Shown: positions 25,848 to 35,604 of the stretch, piece by piece | Numbering within the stretch: position 1 is the first letter of the stretch | Layout: each line of letters begins with the position of its first letter | Source of the DNA: Bacteroidaceae bacterium | GTDB lineage: Bacteria > Bacteroidota > Bacteroidia > Bacteroidales > Bacteroidaceae | Assembly (NCBI GenBank): GCA_016286165.1 | Contig: JAEESE010000001.1 | Span: forward strand, 186,001 to 250,000 | Direction of reading: 5' to 3' | DNA: 64,000 nt | Translations under genes and position numbers: made by a program | Notes under the pieces: model-generated | Databases searched by the model: none | What the model was told of the DNA's origin: nothing | Seen by the model: only the letters and a program-made list of their open reading frames with translations

Positions 25848-28271
25848 TTAATCATAGAAGTTCCATGATATGCCAAAGTGTATACCCGACGGGTCGATGG
25901 GGTAGTGCGGAGCCCAAAACGCATTCTTAGAGCCGCCGGCAAAGCGCTCATATTTGATGTATCCGCGCACACGTTTGATGGCGAAGTTGGCATAAGCGTG
26001 CATTATTGGGAATCCTCCAATCTTTACCCTTTCCTGTGCTGCGTCCTGAATGGCAAACTGATTTACCAGAGGCTCATAGTCAGGGGCGTAGTACTTTGTC
26101 CAGAAACGCATGTCAGCACCCACCTCTACAGTGAGCACCTTGGCCAATACAAACTTCAAGTATGGGTTGGTATATATGTACAACATAGGCAGCGGCAGCA
26201 CGTCCTGTGCTGATGACTGTTGCCATGTGACGCTGTTTTCCCAGTGGAACCATCCCAGATGCAGATCCTGATTGATGGATGCGCTAAGCACTTGTATGCT
26301 TCCGCTCTGCTGACCCACAGACACCCCCCGTGCGTATGGCAGTGATGAGCCTGACTCCTCCTGCAAAGGGGTGAGGTTCATGCGAAGATACCTGTAACCT
26401 GAGATGTTCTCTACGCCGAAACGCAGACGTGTCCAGGTGCGGTCGAGCGACAGCACGCCCTCTATCTTCGTGCGCGTTTCCTTGTCGAAGCTATTGTCCC
26501 ACCAAGTGGTGCTGCTATGGAAATGGTCGAAGTAGAAAGGTGCCTTGGTGGCAGTGAAATAGCCACGGGCTTCCAACCGCACGGTGTCCTTGCCTAAACG
26601 GAAATTCAAGTCGGCAGAACCATTTACCGCAACATCACCGGCATCGGGGCCAATCACCCATAGTTCAGCGCCAGCATGATAGTGTAAGGTATGTCCCAGT
26701 GCCTTGCGTATCTCACCGCCTACCGATACGTGGTTCTCAACGTAGTGTTGCCAAACGCTCGTGGTGTCGGTCGTGCCAATACTATCAGGCAATGCATAAT
26801 TCCTGTATTCGTGTGCCGCAAAGAGCGTAATGCCTGCCTTAGCCCATTTGTTGAAGCCCTCGCGCAATGCCACGCCCAAAGTGTTCTTGATACTCATGCC
26901 GCGCGTCTCGTCCTTGAACGAGTCATATCTGCTGCGATAATAAGGGTCGTGGTCAAGGTAGCCCGTAGGCATATTGCTGCGGTTGTACAGGGCATGCGTG
27001 AGACGACGTACGTGCAAAGTATGAATAAAACTGGTGACGGGCACAAATTCACGGGGCGGTATCTGCTCGCTGCTCCACACCTGTCGCAATGAATCCAACG
27101 TCAGGCCATAGCGCACCGAGTCGTTCTTTAGCACAACCAACTGTGAATCACGTATGGCGCGCAACGAATCCCTTGTTGCTAAATACCTTTCACGGGCAGC
27201 TTCTGCCGAATCCGCGTCGATATCGTCCTTGTCCTTGCTGTGCTCGTCGGCTTTGGCTGGAGCCTCCAATGTTATCGGCATCCATCGTTTCAACAACTCC
27301 TCGTCGTTCGGCACCTGAGGCTTCAGTGAGTCTGGGACTTCTATCTCGTGGTATTTACCCAGGTTGTAGCGGTGAGTGAGGTAATAGGTTTGGTGGTCAT
27401 TCCTATTGTAAAGCGATGAAAACACTGTAGGGATATCCCTACTGCCGACGCGACGTATAAAACTCTGAGGGTCGTTGATGTAATTGTCATCGGTGATGCC
27501 TCCGTTCTCAGACATCTTCATGTGTTCCCACGAACCCATGGCATGCATCTCATAACGCTCGCCGAGGTGATAGCCGAACACCGTACCGCCGAACTGAGAG
27601 TTGGCCTGGTTGTTGTAGTAACCGCGGCCATACAAATAATCTATCTTAAAGCCAAGAGCTGTCAGCTTATTCACATTTGTGGCAAAATAAGCGCGGAAAC
27701 GGTCCTGACCGTTCTGACGTGTACCGCTTTTGTGATACTGAAGGTTGGTGAGAGGACTCTTAGTGTTGGTAAACAGTAGGTTGCCGGGTCTGGTGTGGAA
27801 ATAATCGTAGGGCTGAATAAACATCAGGTTGTCCACTTCAGGACGATCAAGGAAATTCACTGCATAACGCGGCGAGCCCAGGTTGCCCAATATCATGTAG
27901 CCTCCGGCCATGCCGTCGGTGCCATTGTAGTTCTGGAAGCCGTGGGGTAGGGTGTCATTGTATTCCTCGCGCATCATAGTGCCTAAGCGCTCGTCGATGC
28001 GCCACTGGTAAAACTCCGTAGGCACGCTCTTCTCCACCTTCGAGGTGTCGCGCCCCCATGTGCCGCCGGATTTGCCAGCGCTACGGGTGCCAGAAGTGTT
28101 GCCTAAGCTTGAGCCAAGACCACCTAAACCTCCCATGCCGCCTTGGTCGAAAGGCATCTGGCCATACATGCTGATGCCGCACATCAGGCAGCATGCCAAC
28201 ACATACAGACGCATAGCTGCGAGCCGACCCGCAGAAACAAAAGTGAAGATCCTTGAGAAGTGTTTGTCCAA
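25848..28271 (-). CDS. Putative porin (Bacteroidetes outer-membrane beta-barrel)
   Basis: Signal peptide, Gly-rich N-terminus, many alternating beta-strands, terminal GISWNFYD. Confidence 0.75.
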   Translation of the reverse strand: MDKHFSRIFTFVSAGRLAAMRLYVLACCLMCGISMYGQMPFDQGGMGGLGGLGSSLGNTSGTRSAGKSGGTWGRDTSKVEKSVPTEFYQWRIDERLGTMMREEYNDTLPHGFQNYNGTDGMAGGYMILGNLGSPRYAVNFLDRPEVDNLMFIQPYDYFHTRPGNLLFTNTKSPLTNLQYHKSGTRQNGQDRFRAYFATNVNKLTALGFKIDYLYGRGYYNNQANSQFGGTVFGYHLGERYEMHAMGSWEHMKMSENGGITDDNYINDPQSFIRRVGSRDIPTVFSSLYNRNDHQTYYLTHRYNLGKYHEIEVPDSLKPQVPNDEELLKRWMPITLEAPAKADEHSKDKDDIDADSAEAARERYLATRDSLRAIRDSQLVVLKNDSVRYGLTLDSLRQVWSSEQIPPREFVPVTSFIHTLHVRRLTHALYNRSNMPTGYLDHDPYYRSRYDSFKDETRGMSIKNTLGVALREGFNKWAKAGITLFAAHEYRNYALPDSIGTTDTTSVWQHYVENHVSVGGEIRKALGHTLHYHAGAELWVIGPDAGDVAVNGSADLNFRLGKDTVRLEARGYFTATKAPFYFDHFHSSTTWWDNSFDKETRTKIEGVLSLDRTWTRLRFGVENISGYRYLRMNLTPLQEESGSSLPYARGVSVGQQSGSIQVLSASINQDLHLGWFHWENSVTWQQSSAQDVLPLPMLYIYTNPYLKFVLAKVLTVEVGADMRFWTKYYAPDYEPLVNQFAIQDAAQERVKIGGFPIMHAYANFAIKRVRGYIKYERFAGGSKNAFWAPHYPIDPSGIHFGISWNFYD

Positions 28272-28301
28272 AGCTGAGTAGGTAAGCTGATGCTCCGAAG
28301 T

Positions 28302-28844
28302 TTATTGTTTAGATATGATTTCCATGCCCTTGCGCAGAGCCTCCTCATTGGCAGGTATCAAGTGGTGGTGACGCTCGGGCAGTGTTTTGCGCAGAGCTTT
28401 CAACACATCATCGATGTCTACGATAGGCACCACTTTAAGCAGCGCACCTAGTACTATCATATTGAAACCTTTCGGGTTGCCCATTTCAGCAGCAGCGTCC
28501 ATGGCATTGATTTCGTAGATGTCGATGTCGGTGCGCTTGGGCGGTTCGGATATACCGTAGGCATCGTAGATAAGGCGTCCGCCCGGTTTCACTGAGTTCT
28601 GGAACTTCTCTAGCGACGGTTGGTTGAGGATGATGGCAGTGTCGTAGCTGCTCACAATAGGCGACGAGATGCGCTCATCAGAGATGATCACGGTGACGTT
28701 GGCCGTGCCGCCACGTTGTTCGGGACCATATGCAGGCATCCAAGATACCTCCTTGTTCTCCATCAACGCGCTGTAGGCCAATATCTTACCCATCGACAAT
28801 ACGCCTTGTCCGCCAAAACCTGATATAATTATTTCTTCTGTCAT
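28302..28844 (-). CDS. 2-oxoacid:ferredoxin oxidoreductase gamma subunit
   Basis: EIIISGFGGQGVLSMGKILAYSAL...WMPAYGPEQRGGTANVTVIIS. Confidence 0.92.
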   Translation of the reverse strand: MTEEIIISGFGGQGVLSMGKILAYSALMENKEVSWMPAYGPEQRGGTANVTVIISDERISSPIVSSYDTAIILNQPSLEKFQNSVKPGGRLIYDAYGISEPPKRTDIDIYEINAMDAAAEMGNPKGFNMIVLGALLKVVPIVDIDDVLKALRKTLPERHHHLIPANEEALRKGMEIISKQ

Positions 28845-28876
28845 GACTGTTTGCTTTAATCCTTAAACCATAAACC

Positions 28877-29632
28877 TTAAACCGTTTTCAGGTCGCCCAC
28901 GTGGTAGAAGTCGAACATATGTTCCTCCATCCACTTGTTGGCCTCCACTGGAGTCTTCTTCCAGCCCGACGAGCAGGTGGAAACAATCTCCACTAACGAT
29001 GAGCCGCGGTGGTTCATCGAGTTCTCGAAAGCCTGACGTATGGCGCGCTTAGCCTTGCGTATGGCGGCCACTGAGTGTACGCTCTGACGAGTGACATAAC
29101 AAGTGCCCTCAAGTTGTGCGGCTATCTCGGTAATCTTCAAGGGGTAGCCGTGAAGGTCGGCCTGTCGACCGTAAGGACATGTCGATGTCTTCATGCCCAT
29201 GAGGGTGGTGGGAGCCATCTGGCCGCCCGTCATTCCGTAGATAGCGTTGTTGATGAAGATGATGGCGATGTTCTCGCCGCGGTTCAGTGCGTGGATTGTC
29301 TCGGCCGTGCCTATGCATGCCAAGTCGCCGTCGCCCTGATAAGTGAATACTAGGCGGTCCGGCCATAGACGCTTGATGGCCGTGGCAATGGCTGGTGCAC
29401 GTCCGTGGGCTGCCTCCTGCCAGTCGATATCGATATATTTGTATGCGAACACAGCGCACCCTACAGGTGATACGCCCACAGCCTTGTTTTCCATGCCCAT
29501 CTCCTCAATCACCTCGGCGATGAGTTTGTGTACTACGCCATGCGAGCAGCCTGGGCAATAGTGCATATCTGTATCGTTCAGCAGCGCAGGCTTTTGATAA
29601 ACGATATTCTCGGGTTGTTTGATGTTATCCAT
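28877..29632 (-). CDS. 2-oxoacid:ferredoxin oxidoreductase beta (TPP) subunit; start may be 29665
   Basis: YCPGCSHGVVHKLIAEV, GDGDLACIGTAETIHA, NNAIYGMTGGQMAPTT. Confidence 0.92.
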   Translation of the reverse strand: MDNIKQPENIVYQKPALLNDTDMHYCPGCSHGVVHKLIAEVIEEMGMENKAVGVSPVGCAVFAYKYIDIDWQEAAHGRAPAIATAIKRLWPDRLVFTYQGDGDLACIGTAETIHALNRGENIAIIFINNAIYGMTGGQMAPTTLMGMKTSTCPYGRQADLHGYPLKITEIAAQLEGTCYVTRQSVHSVAAIRKAKRAIRQAFENSMNHRGSSLVEIVSTCSSGWKKTPVEANKWMEEHMFDFYHVGDLKTV

Positions 29633-29692
29633 ATCTTTTGTTTTCCTTATCTTACTTACCTTCACATTGAAGACCTAACGAACCTTGATGCT

Positions 29693-29866
29693 TCAGAACA
29701 TGAATCGGATGAAGAATTCGACAATTTTCACTACCAAGGCCACGCCGATAATGCTAAGACCTATAACATGGTGTGCAGGCACGGCGAAATAAACTATCAC
29801 ACCAACCAATGCCAGCAGCATAAAAATAGTGTTCAGTGCATTGCGCACTCCTTCTCTGTTCTGCAT
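29693..29866 (-). CDS. 57-aa two-TM membrane protein inside the 2-oxoacid oxidoreductase operon
   Basis: Reverse complement: MQNREGVRNALNTIFMLLALVGVIVYFAVPAHHVIGLSIIGVALVVKIVEFFIRFMF*; not in ORF track (<60 aa). Confidence 0.75.
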   Translation of the reverse strand: MQNREGVRNALNTIFMLLALVGVIVYFAVPAHHVIGLSIIGVALVVKIVEFFIRFMF

Positions 29867-29939
29867 ATCTTTATTCGTTTAACGTTTAGCGTCGTTTAGG
29901 CTTTAATCCTTAATCTTTAATCCTATTCCTAATTTAATG

Positions 29940-31031
29940 TTAAATCTTAAAGTCTTTCTTCAGTACATCGATTAACTCATTTGGTGTAGGCACTATGCCG
30001 CCCATCTTGCCATAATGAGTTACGGGTATGCGTCCGTTTACAGCCAGGCGCACATCCTCGACCATCTGGCCCGCATTTATCTCGAATGTCAGGATTCCCT
30101 TCACTTGGGAGCAGAGCTCTATGATGCGATCAGTTGGGAAGGGCCACAAAGTGATGGGGCGCAACAGGCCTACCTTGATACCCTCCTTGCGGAGGTCGCT
30201 GATAGCTTTCTGGGCTATGCGTGCTGCAGAACCGAAAGCCACGATGAGATATTCGGCATCCTCGGTTTGGAGCTCTTCATATCGCACCTCATTGGCACGA
30301 ATGATGCTGTATTTCTCCTGCAGGTGCAGGTTGTGCTTCTCCATAGCTTCGGGGCGAAGCTCCAGAGATGTGATGATGTTGACGGGGCGGTCGGGCGTAT
30401 GACCTGTTGTGGCCCACGGGCACTCCCTCAGCACCTCTTCCTCAGTGCGACGGGGTTTGAAGGGCGGCAACACCACCTTCTCCATCACCTGGCCAACGAC
30501 ACCGTCGGACAGAATCATGGCAGGAGTACGGTATTTAAACGCCAGTTCGAAGGCCAGATCAACGAAATCGGCCATCTCCTGCACCGAGGAGGGAGCCAAA
30601 ACAATCACGTTGTAGTCGCCATTGCCACCACCGCGTGTTGCTTGGAAATAGTCACCCTGTGATGGTTGGATAGTGCCCAGACCAGGGCCGCCACGCTGTA
30701 CGTTAACGATAAGTCCTGGAATCTCGGCACCGGCCATATAAGTGATGCCTTCCTGCATCAGTGCCACGCCAGGGCTTGACGACGACGTCATTACCCTCTT
30801 GCCGGCAGCGCCTCCTCCGTATATCATGTTAATACTTGCCACTTCGCTCTCTGCTTGCAGCACCACCATGCCCGTTGTCTCCCAGGGCTTTTGCACAGCT
30901 AAGGTCTCAAGGATCTCGCTCTGTGGTGTGATAGGGTAGCCGAAGTAGCCGTCGCAACCACAGCGGATGGCAGCATGCGCTATCGCCTCGTTGCCCTTCA
31001 TTAGCACTATCTCATTTCCTGAATCCTTCAT
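29940..31031 (-). CDS. 2-oxoacid:ferredoxin oxidoreductase alpha subunit (VorB/KorA type)
   Basis: GNEAIAHAAIRCGCDGYFGYPITPQSEILE...; MTSSSSPGVALMQEGITYMAGAEIP. Confidence 0.92.
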   Translation of the reverse strand: MKDSGNEIVLMKGNEAIAHAAIRCGCDGYFGYPITPQSEILETLAVQKPWETTGMVVLQAESEVASINMIYGGGAAGKRVMTSSSSPGVALMQEGITYMAGAEIPGLIVNVQRGGPGLGTIQPSQGDYFQATRGGGNGDYNVIVLAPSSVQEMADFVDLAFELAFKYRTPAMILSDGVVGQVMEKVVLPPFKPRRTEEEVLRECPWATTGHTPDRPVNIITSLELRPEAMEKHNLHLQEKYSIIRANEVRYEELQTEDAEYLIVAFGSAARIAQKAISDLRKEGIKVGLLRPITLWPFPTDRIIELCSQVKGILTFEINAGQMVEDVRLAVNGRIPVTHYGKMGGIVPTPNELIDVLKKDFKI

Positions 31032-31084
31032 TTCAATCTTTTGTGTTATTTAGCAATCAGCCTTAATCTATAAATATGTAATCC

Positions 31085-31312
31085 TTATTCTTTAACCCTG
31101 TACACGGTTATACAGCCGTCGGGACAAACGATGGCGCAAGAAGTGCAGCCGGTGCATTTCTCAGCATCTGTTTGCTCTACATATGGATATCCGCGGCGAT
31201 TCACTGCACGTGGGGCTAACCTTATCAGATCGAAGGGGCAGGCTTCCACGCAGAGCTCGCAGCCTTTGCATCGCTCGGTATTAACTGTTATTTCACCTTT
31301 CATTTTTGCCAT
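31085..31312 (-). CDS. 2x[4Fe-4S] ferredoxin subunit
   Basis: CKGCELCVEACP and CTGCTSCAIVCPDG. Confidence 0.93.
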   Translation of the reverse strand: MAKMKGEITVNTERCKGCELCVEACPFDLIRLAPRAVNRRGYPYVEQTDAEKCTGCTSCAIVCPDGCITVYRVKE

Positions 31313-31419
31313 AATATTCAGTAGAAGGCTAAAATTAAATTAATGTATTTTGTTATATCCCTAATCTTTAATCTTTTAATCCTTAATGATTTCTCTTTTT
31401 CTCTAATCCTTAATCCATC

Positions 31420-31626
31420 CTAAGGATTATAATAGTCCTTGCAATAGAATTCCATGATTTCGGCCAACATCTGTCGTGCCGCAACCGCAGGTGATTGCGG
31501 GTCAAGCCTTGCTGCTTCATCGTAGGCGTTCATAGCCTCCGACCATAATTGTTGCCGTCGTAGCGCATTACCCTTCTCATAGAGGGCTGCCGCCTCGTCC
31601 TTGGCCGACTTATCTTCTGTATTCAT
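31420..31626 (-). CDS. Small TPR-repeat protein
   Basis: AAALYEKGNALRRQQLWSEAMNAYDEAARLDPQSPA; upstream of the oxidoreductase operon on the same strand. Confidence 0.7.
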   Translation of the reverse strand: MNTEDKSAKDEAAALYEKGNALRRQQLWSEAMNAYDEAARLDPQSPAVAARQMLAEIMEFYCKDYYNP

Positions 31627-31761
31627 TGGGGCAAAAGTACAACAATTTCCTCAATTAACCCCCACGTCGGCTTAAACTTTAATGTTTTTAGACCTCTTTT
31701 TAATATAAATCAATACCAAAACTGGGCAAAACAAACAAAAAGGTCGGGATTTGTTGTGCAA

Positions 31762-31889
31762 TCAATCTTTCCTCCAGAGCTAAGATTTGAAAAAGAACCA
31801 TAGGGAATGTTGAAGAAAACAACATTCCGTTTAGAGCCTGCAAAGCAGGTGGTGAGGTGTTAAAGCGCAGACGAGCTTTGAAAGATTGA
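31762..31889. ncRNA. Candidate structured RNA or MITE-like element, strand unresolved
   Basis: 10-bp closing stem TCAATCTTTC/GAAAGATTGA enclosing hairpins GGAATGTTG/CAACATTCC, CCTGC/GCAGG and AAAGC/GCTTT. Confidence 0.5.
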
Positions 31890-31911
31890 GAATAGATGGC
31901 AACGTGCGAAG

Positions 31912-32874
31912 TTATCGTTTCTCACGTTCTCTGCGGAAACTCATGAGTTGGCTGATAACCTCTTCGGGGTCATCGGTAATGGAGAGTATGAGGTTCTTGT
32001 ACATTCCAGCGTGGGTTAGTTCCTTCAGCAGAGGGAAAATTGGAATCTGCTCTGTCCAGAAGTCTTTGCCGAAGAATATCATGGGGCTTGAAAAACCGAA
32101 TGAGAGGTAATGGTTTTGCACGGCATCCTGGAATATTTCCTGCATAGTACCCGCGCTGCCAGGCGTGTAGATGATGCCGCCATAGGCGATGGTGAGGATG
32201 GTGTCCTCGCGAATGCTATTTTCGAAGAATTTGGCGATATGCGTGGCAAACGGTGTTGAAGGTTCGTGACCATAAAGCCAAGTGGGTATGCCCAGGCTGA
32301 TGTAGCGGCTTTGCGGATACTGCTTCATGACATGGAATGCCGATGAAAGCCACCCTTTATCGTTAAACGTGGGTGAAGAGCTAAGCATGGCGAGGGCATC
32401 GTCGAGGTCGGCTCCATTGCGGCCTGCCATCCATGCTCCGAGATGAGTAGCCTCCATCGCCCCAGGGCCGCCACCGCTGAGCATGTAGAACCCAAGTTCT
32501 GTGAGACGCTTGCTCATGTGGGCGATAAGACGGAACATAGTATCAGTGCGTTTCAGGGCATGACCTCCCATTATGCCTATGTACCGATTTGGTTCGTAGC
32601 GACGAAGGAATGTCTTGAGTCCCGTGTGGATACCATTGTCGTGCAATGAACGTGCAAGCGATTCTTCTACGGAATCTGTTGTCTTGCCTGTGGCTAAGAA
32701 GTGATTGTAGACACAGCTATCATAGCATTGGGCGAAACTCTCGTCGTTGTCGGGGTCGTAGCCCTCGTAAAGCTCGGCCGCAGAATAGAGCTGATGACGA
32801 GTGACATCGTAGGGCACCGCCTGAAGATGTTCTACGATGCCTGCTAATTTAACGTGGTCGGGGTGTGAGAGCAT
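31912..32874 (-). CDS. LOG-family (lysine-decarboxylase-like Rossmann) protein
   Basis: IGIMGGHALKRTD...FYMLSGGGPGAMEATHLGAWMAG...YGGIIYTPGSAGTMQEIFQ. Confidence 0.85.
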   Translation of the reverse strand: MLSHPDHVKLAGIVEHLQAVPYDVTRHQLYSAAELYEGYDPDNDESFAQCYDSCVYNHFLATGKTTDSVEESLARSLHDNGIHTGLKTFLRRYEPNRYIGIMGGHALKRTDTMFRLIAHMSKRLTELGFYMLSGGGPGAMEATHLGAWMAGRNGADLDDALAMLSSSPTFNDKGWLSSAFHVMKQYPQSRYISLGIPTWLYGHEPSTPFATHIAKFFENSIREDTILTIAYGGIIYTPGSAGTMQEIFQDAVQNHYLSFGFSSPMIFFGKDFWTEQIPIFPLLKELTHAGMYKNLILSITDDPEEVISQLMSFRREREKR

Positions 32875-32911
32875 GCGAAATGGCAGTCAGGGTTAGATAG
32901 AATAGAGTGTG

Positions 32912-35476
32912 TTACAGATTGTTGAGCAGTTGGTCCAGTGTGTTCTCGTCCTGAATGAGCACTTCGCGAGGCTTGGAGCCTTGTGAGGTACCTACGATGC
33001 CAGCTTTCTCAAGTTGATCCATGAGTCGTCCGGCGCGGTTGAAACCGATGGAGAATTTGCGCTGAATCATCGATGTGGACCCTTGCTGCGTCTGTACGAT
33101 GAGGCGTGCGACCTCTGCAAACATAGGATCGAGGTGGTCCATGTCCACATCGTTGGTGGTGCCGGCATCCTCCATTGGCGGACGCGGCAGGGCGAACGGA
33201 TGGTTGTAGCTCTGCTGACAGGCTATGAACGAGGCAATACGCTCAACCTCGGGCGTATCAACGAAGGCGCACTGGAGACGAACAGGTTCGGAGCCGGCCA
33301 AGAAGAGCATATCACCCTTACCTATGAGTTGATTGGCACCTGGGCGGTCGAGGATAGTGCGTGAGTCAATCATTGAACTTACCTTGAAGGCCATACGTGC
33401 GGGGAAGTTGGCTTTGATGGTACCTGTGATGATGTTTGTTGTGGGGCGCTGAGTAGCGATAATCATATGCATGCCCACGGCGCGTGCCAACTGTGCTATG
33501 CGGGCAATGGGCAACTCTATCTCCTTACCGGCGGTCATGATGAGGTCGCCGAACTCGTCGATGATAACAACGATATAAGGCAGGAACTTATGTCCGTTGT
33601 TCGGGTTTAGCTGGCGCGCCTTGAACTTCTCGTTGTATTCCTTAATATTACGTGCGTGTGCGCGCTTGAGAAGGTCGTAGCGCGAGTCCATTTCCACGCA
33701 GAGGCTCTTCAATGTGTTGATTACCTTCTGCACGTCGGTGATAATGGGTTCTTCCTCGTCGTCGTCCTCGATCTGAGCAAGGAAATGGTTGACTATAGGC
33801 GTGTAGATGGGGAATTCAACTTTCTTAGGATCCACCATCACGAGCTTAAGCTCTGCCGGGTGTTTCTTGTAAAGCAACGAAGTGACGATGGCATTCAGGC
33901 CTACGGATTTACCTTGACCAGTGGCACCGGCCACGAGGAGGTGAGGCATCTTGGTGAGGTCGGCCATGAACACCTCATTGGTAATGGTCTTGCCGAGAGC
34001 CATTGGCAGTTCCATGGTCGTTTCCTGGAACTTACGGCTGTTGAGGATGCTCTCCATCGACACTATCTGTGGCTTGGCGTTAGGAACTTCGATGCCGATG
34101 GTTCCCTTTCCAGGTATGGGCGCTATGATACGTATGCCGAGTGCTGAGAGCGACAGGGCTATATCATCCTCGAGGTTGCGGATGCGCGAGATACGGACAC
34201 CGGGAGCCGGCGTTATCTCATAGAGGGTGATGGTTGGGCCGACCGTGGCCTTGATGCTTGATATCTCTACGCCGAATGTACGAAGGACATAGACGATCTG
34301 GTCCTTGTTGCGCGTCTGCTCCTCCATGTCGATGCTGGCAAGCGGGTCTATGTCGTAGTGCTTCAAGAGATCAAGAGTGGGGTAGCGGTAGTTCTCGAGG
34401 TCGAGCTTCGGGTCGTAGGGCTCGAGAGCAGCCTCGCGCTCCTCATCTGCCACTTCTTCCACCACGGGTGCATTGATGCCGAGTTCTATGTCCGACTTGG
34501 GTATAGCTGGTTCATCGCCCTTTGCGGCTTGAATCCATACTTCGTCTGAGGCTCCGACAACATCGCCTGGCTCTGCTGCAGTGGGTGTGAATTCAATTGT
34601 ATTACCTTCATCGGCCACACGAGCCACAGGGATACTTTCGTCGACGGGAGGTGTCACAATTGTTGCGGGAACTACGGCTTCGGGTTTGTCGTCAATGGGT
34701 TGTTCTGTCTCGGCTACCGTGGCTTCGGCTGTAGGCTTATGGAACAAGCCTACAATACGGCTGAGCACCGGATAACGCTCTGCCAGTTCTCGTGCAAACT
34801 GTTGCGGATGCAGTAAGCGTTTGATGATACGAACCGTTTCGGCGCTTAAGTAACAGAGGTATGCCAGCAATGCCAGAATGATGACAATGAAAGCGCCTGG
34901 TTTGCCGCCGAACTGTTCGAGAATATCCACCACGTGCTTGCCATGGTAGCCGCCTGGTGATATATAGTTGATGTTAGGGTTATTGGCAAAGGTTGACGTG
35001 AGAAAGAAGGCCGCAGCAATGCTTACCCAACATAAAAGAATCGCACAGTTGAGAAACCATTTCCAGAGCCGGACATAGTAGGCGCCCGTAAGTTTCAGTG
35101 CTGCAGCAAAGAGAAAGACGGGTATGAAGAATGCTCCGAGGCCGAAGTTACTCGTAATCCAATATTTGCTCCACCAAGCTCCGATGTAGCCTGCCCAGTT
35201 ATGCGCATCGCGATATAAATTGCTTTGCAGCACTTTTTGATCCTCACCGCCAGTCATAAGATGCGACACGAAGCTGAGCAACGTGAAGGCTGCCACGGCC
35301 AATAGCACCACGCCAAAGGCCATGCTTATAGCTTCGCCTCGGCTCAGGCGCTCGTCGTCATCGCCTTGAATGGCTGAAGCGAGATGGAAACCGCCTTTGT
35401 CAGTGGCCACGCTTTTCTTAGAGGCACGCTTAGGCGAACGCTTCTTCGGCGTCTTTTTTGTGTTTTGCTTGTCCAT
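32912..35476 (-). CDS. ftsK: DNA translocase FtsK/SpoIIIE; start at MDKQNTKKTPKK
   Basis: N-terminal TM segments; HLLVAGATGQGKSVGLNAI; VVIIDEFGDLIM; gamma-like C-terminus. Confidence 0.93.
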   Translation of the reverse strand: MDKQNTKKTPKKRSPKRASKKSVATDKGGFHLASAIQGDDDERLSRGEAISMAFGVVLLAVAAFTLLSFVSHLMTGGEDQKVLQSNLYRDAHNWAGYIGAWWSKYWITSNFGLGAFFIPVFLFAAALKLTGAYYVRLWKWFLNCAILLCWVSIAAAFFLTSTFANNPNINYISPGGYHGKHVVDILEQFGGKPGAFIVIILALLAYLCYLSAETVRIIKRLLHPQQFARELAERYPVLSRIVGLFHKPTAEATVAETEQPIDDKPEAVVPATIVTPPVDESIPVARVADEGNTIEFTPTAAEPGDVVGASDEVWIQAAKGDEPAIPKSDIELGINAPVVEEVADEEREAALEPYDPKLDLENYRYPTLDLLKHYDIDPLASIDMEEQTRNKDQIVYVLRTFGVEISSIKATVGPTITLYEITPAPGVRISRIRNLEDDIALSLSALGIRIIAPIPGKGTIGIEVPNAKPQIVSMESILNSRKFQETTMELPMALGKTITNEVFMADLTKMPHLLVAGATGQGKSVGLNAIVTSLLYKKHPAELKLVMVDPKKVEFPIYTPIVNHFLAQIEDDDEEEPIITDVQKVINTLKSLCVEMDSRYDLLKRAHARNIKEYNEKFKARQLNPNNGHKFLPYIVVIIDEFGDLIMTAGKEIELPIARIAQLARAVGMHMIIATQRPTTNIITGTIKANFPARMAFKVSSMIDSRTILDRPGANQLIGKGDMLFLAGSEPVRLQCAFVDTPEVERIASFIACQQSYNHPFALPRPPMEDAGTTNDVDMDHLDPMFAEVARLIVQTQQGSTSMIQRKFSIGFNRAGRLMDQLEKAGIVGTSQGSKPREVLIQDENTLDQLLNNL

Positions 35477-35604
35477 AAATGCTTTTCTATTCCTTATTTC
35501 GCTGCAAAAATAAGTATTTTTGATAACTTTTCGCAACTTTGTTCGCTTTTTTTTTCAAAAACCATTAATTTTGCACGACTTGAAGCACGAAAAAGCTGTT
35601 TATA

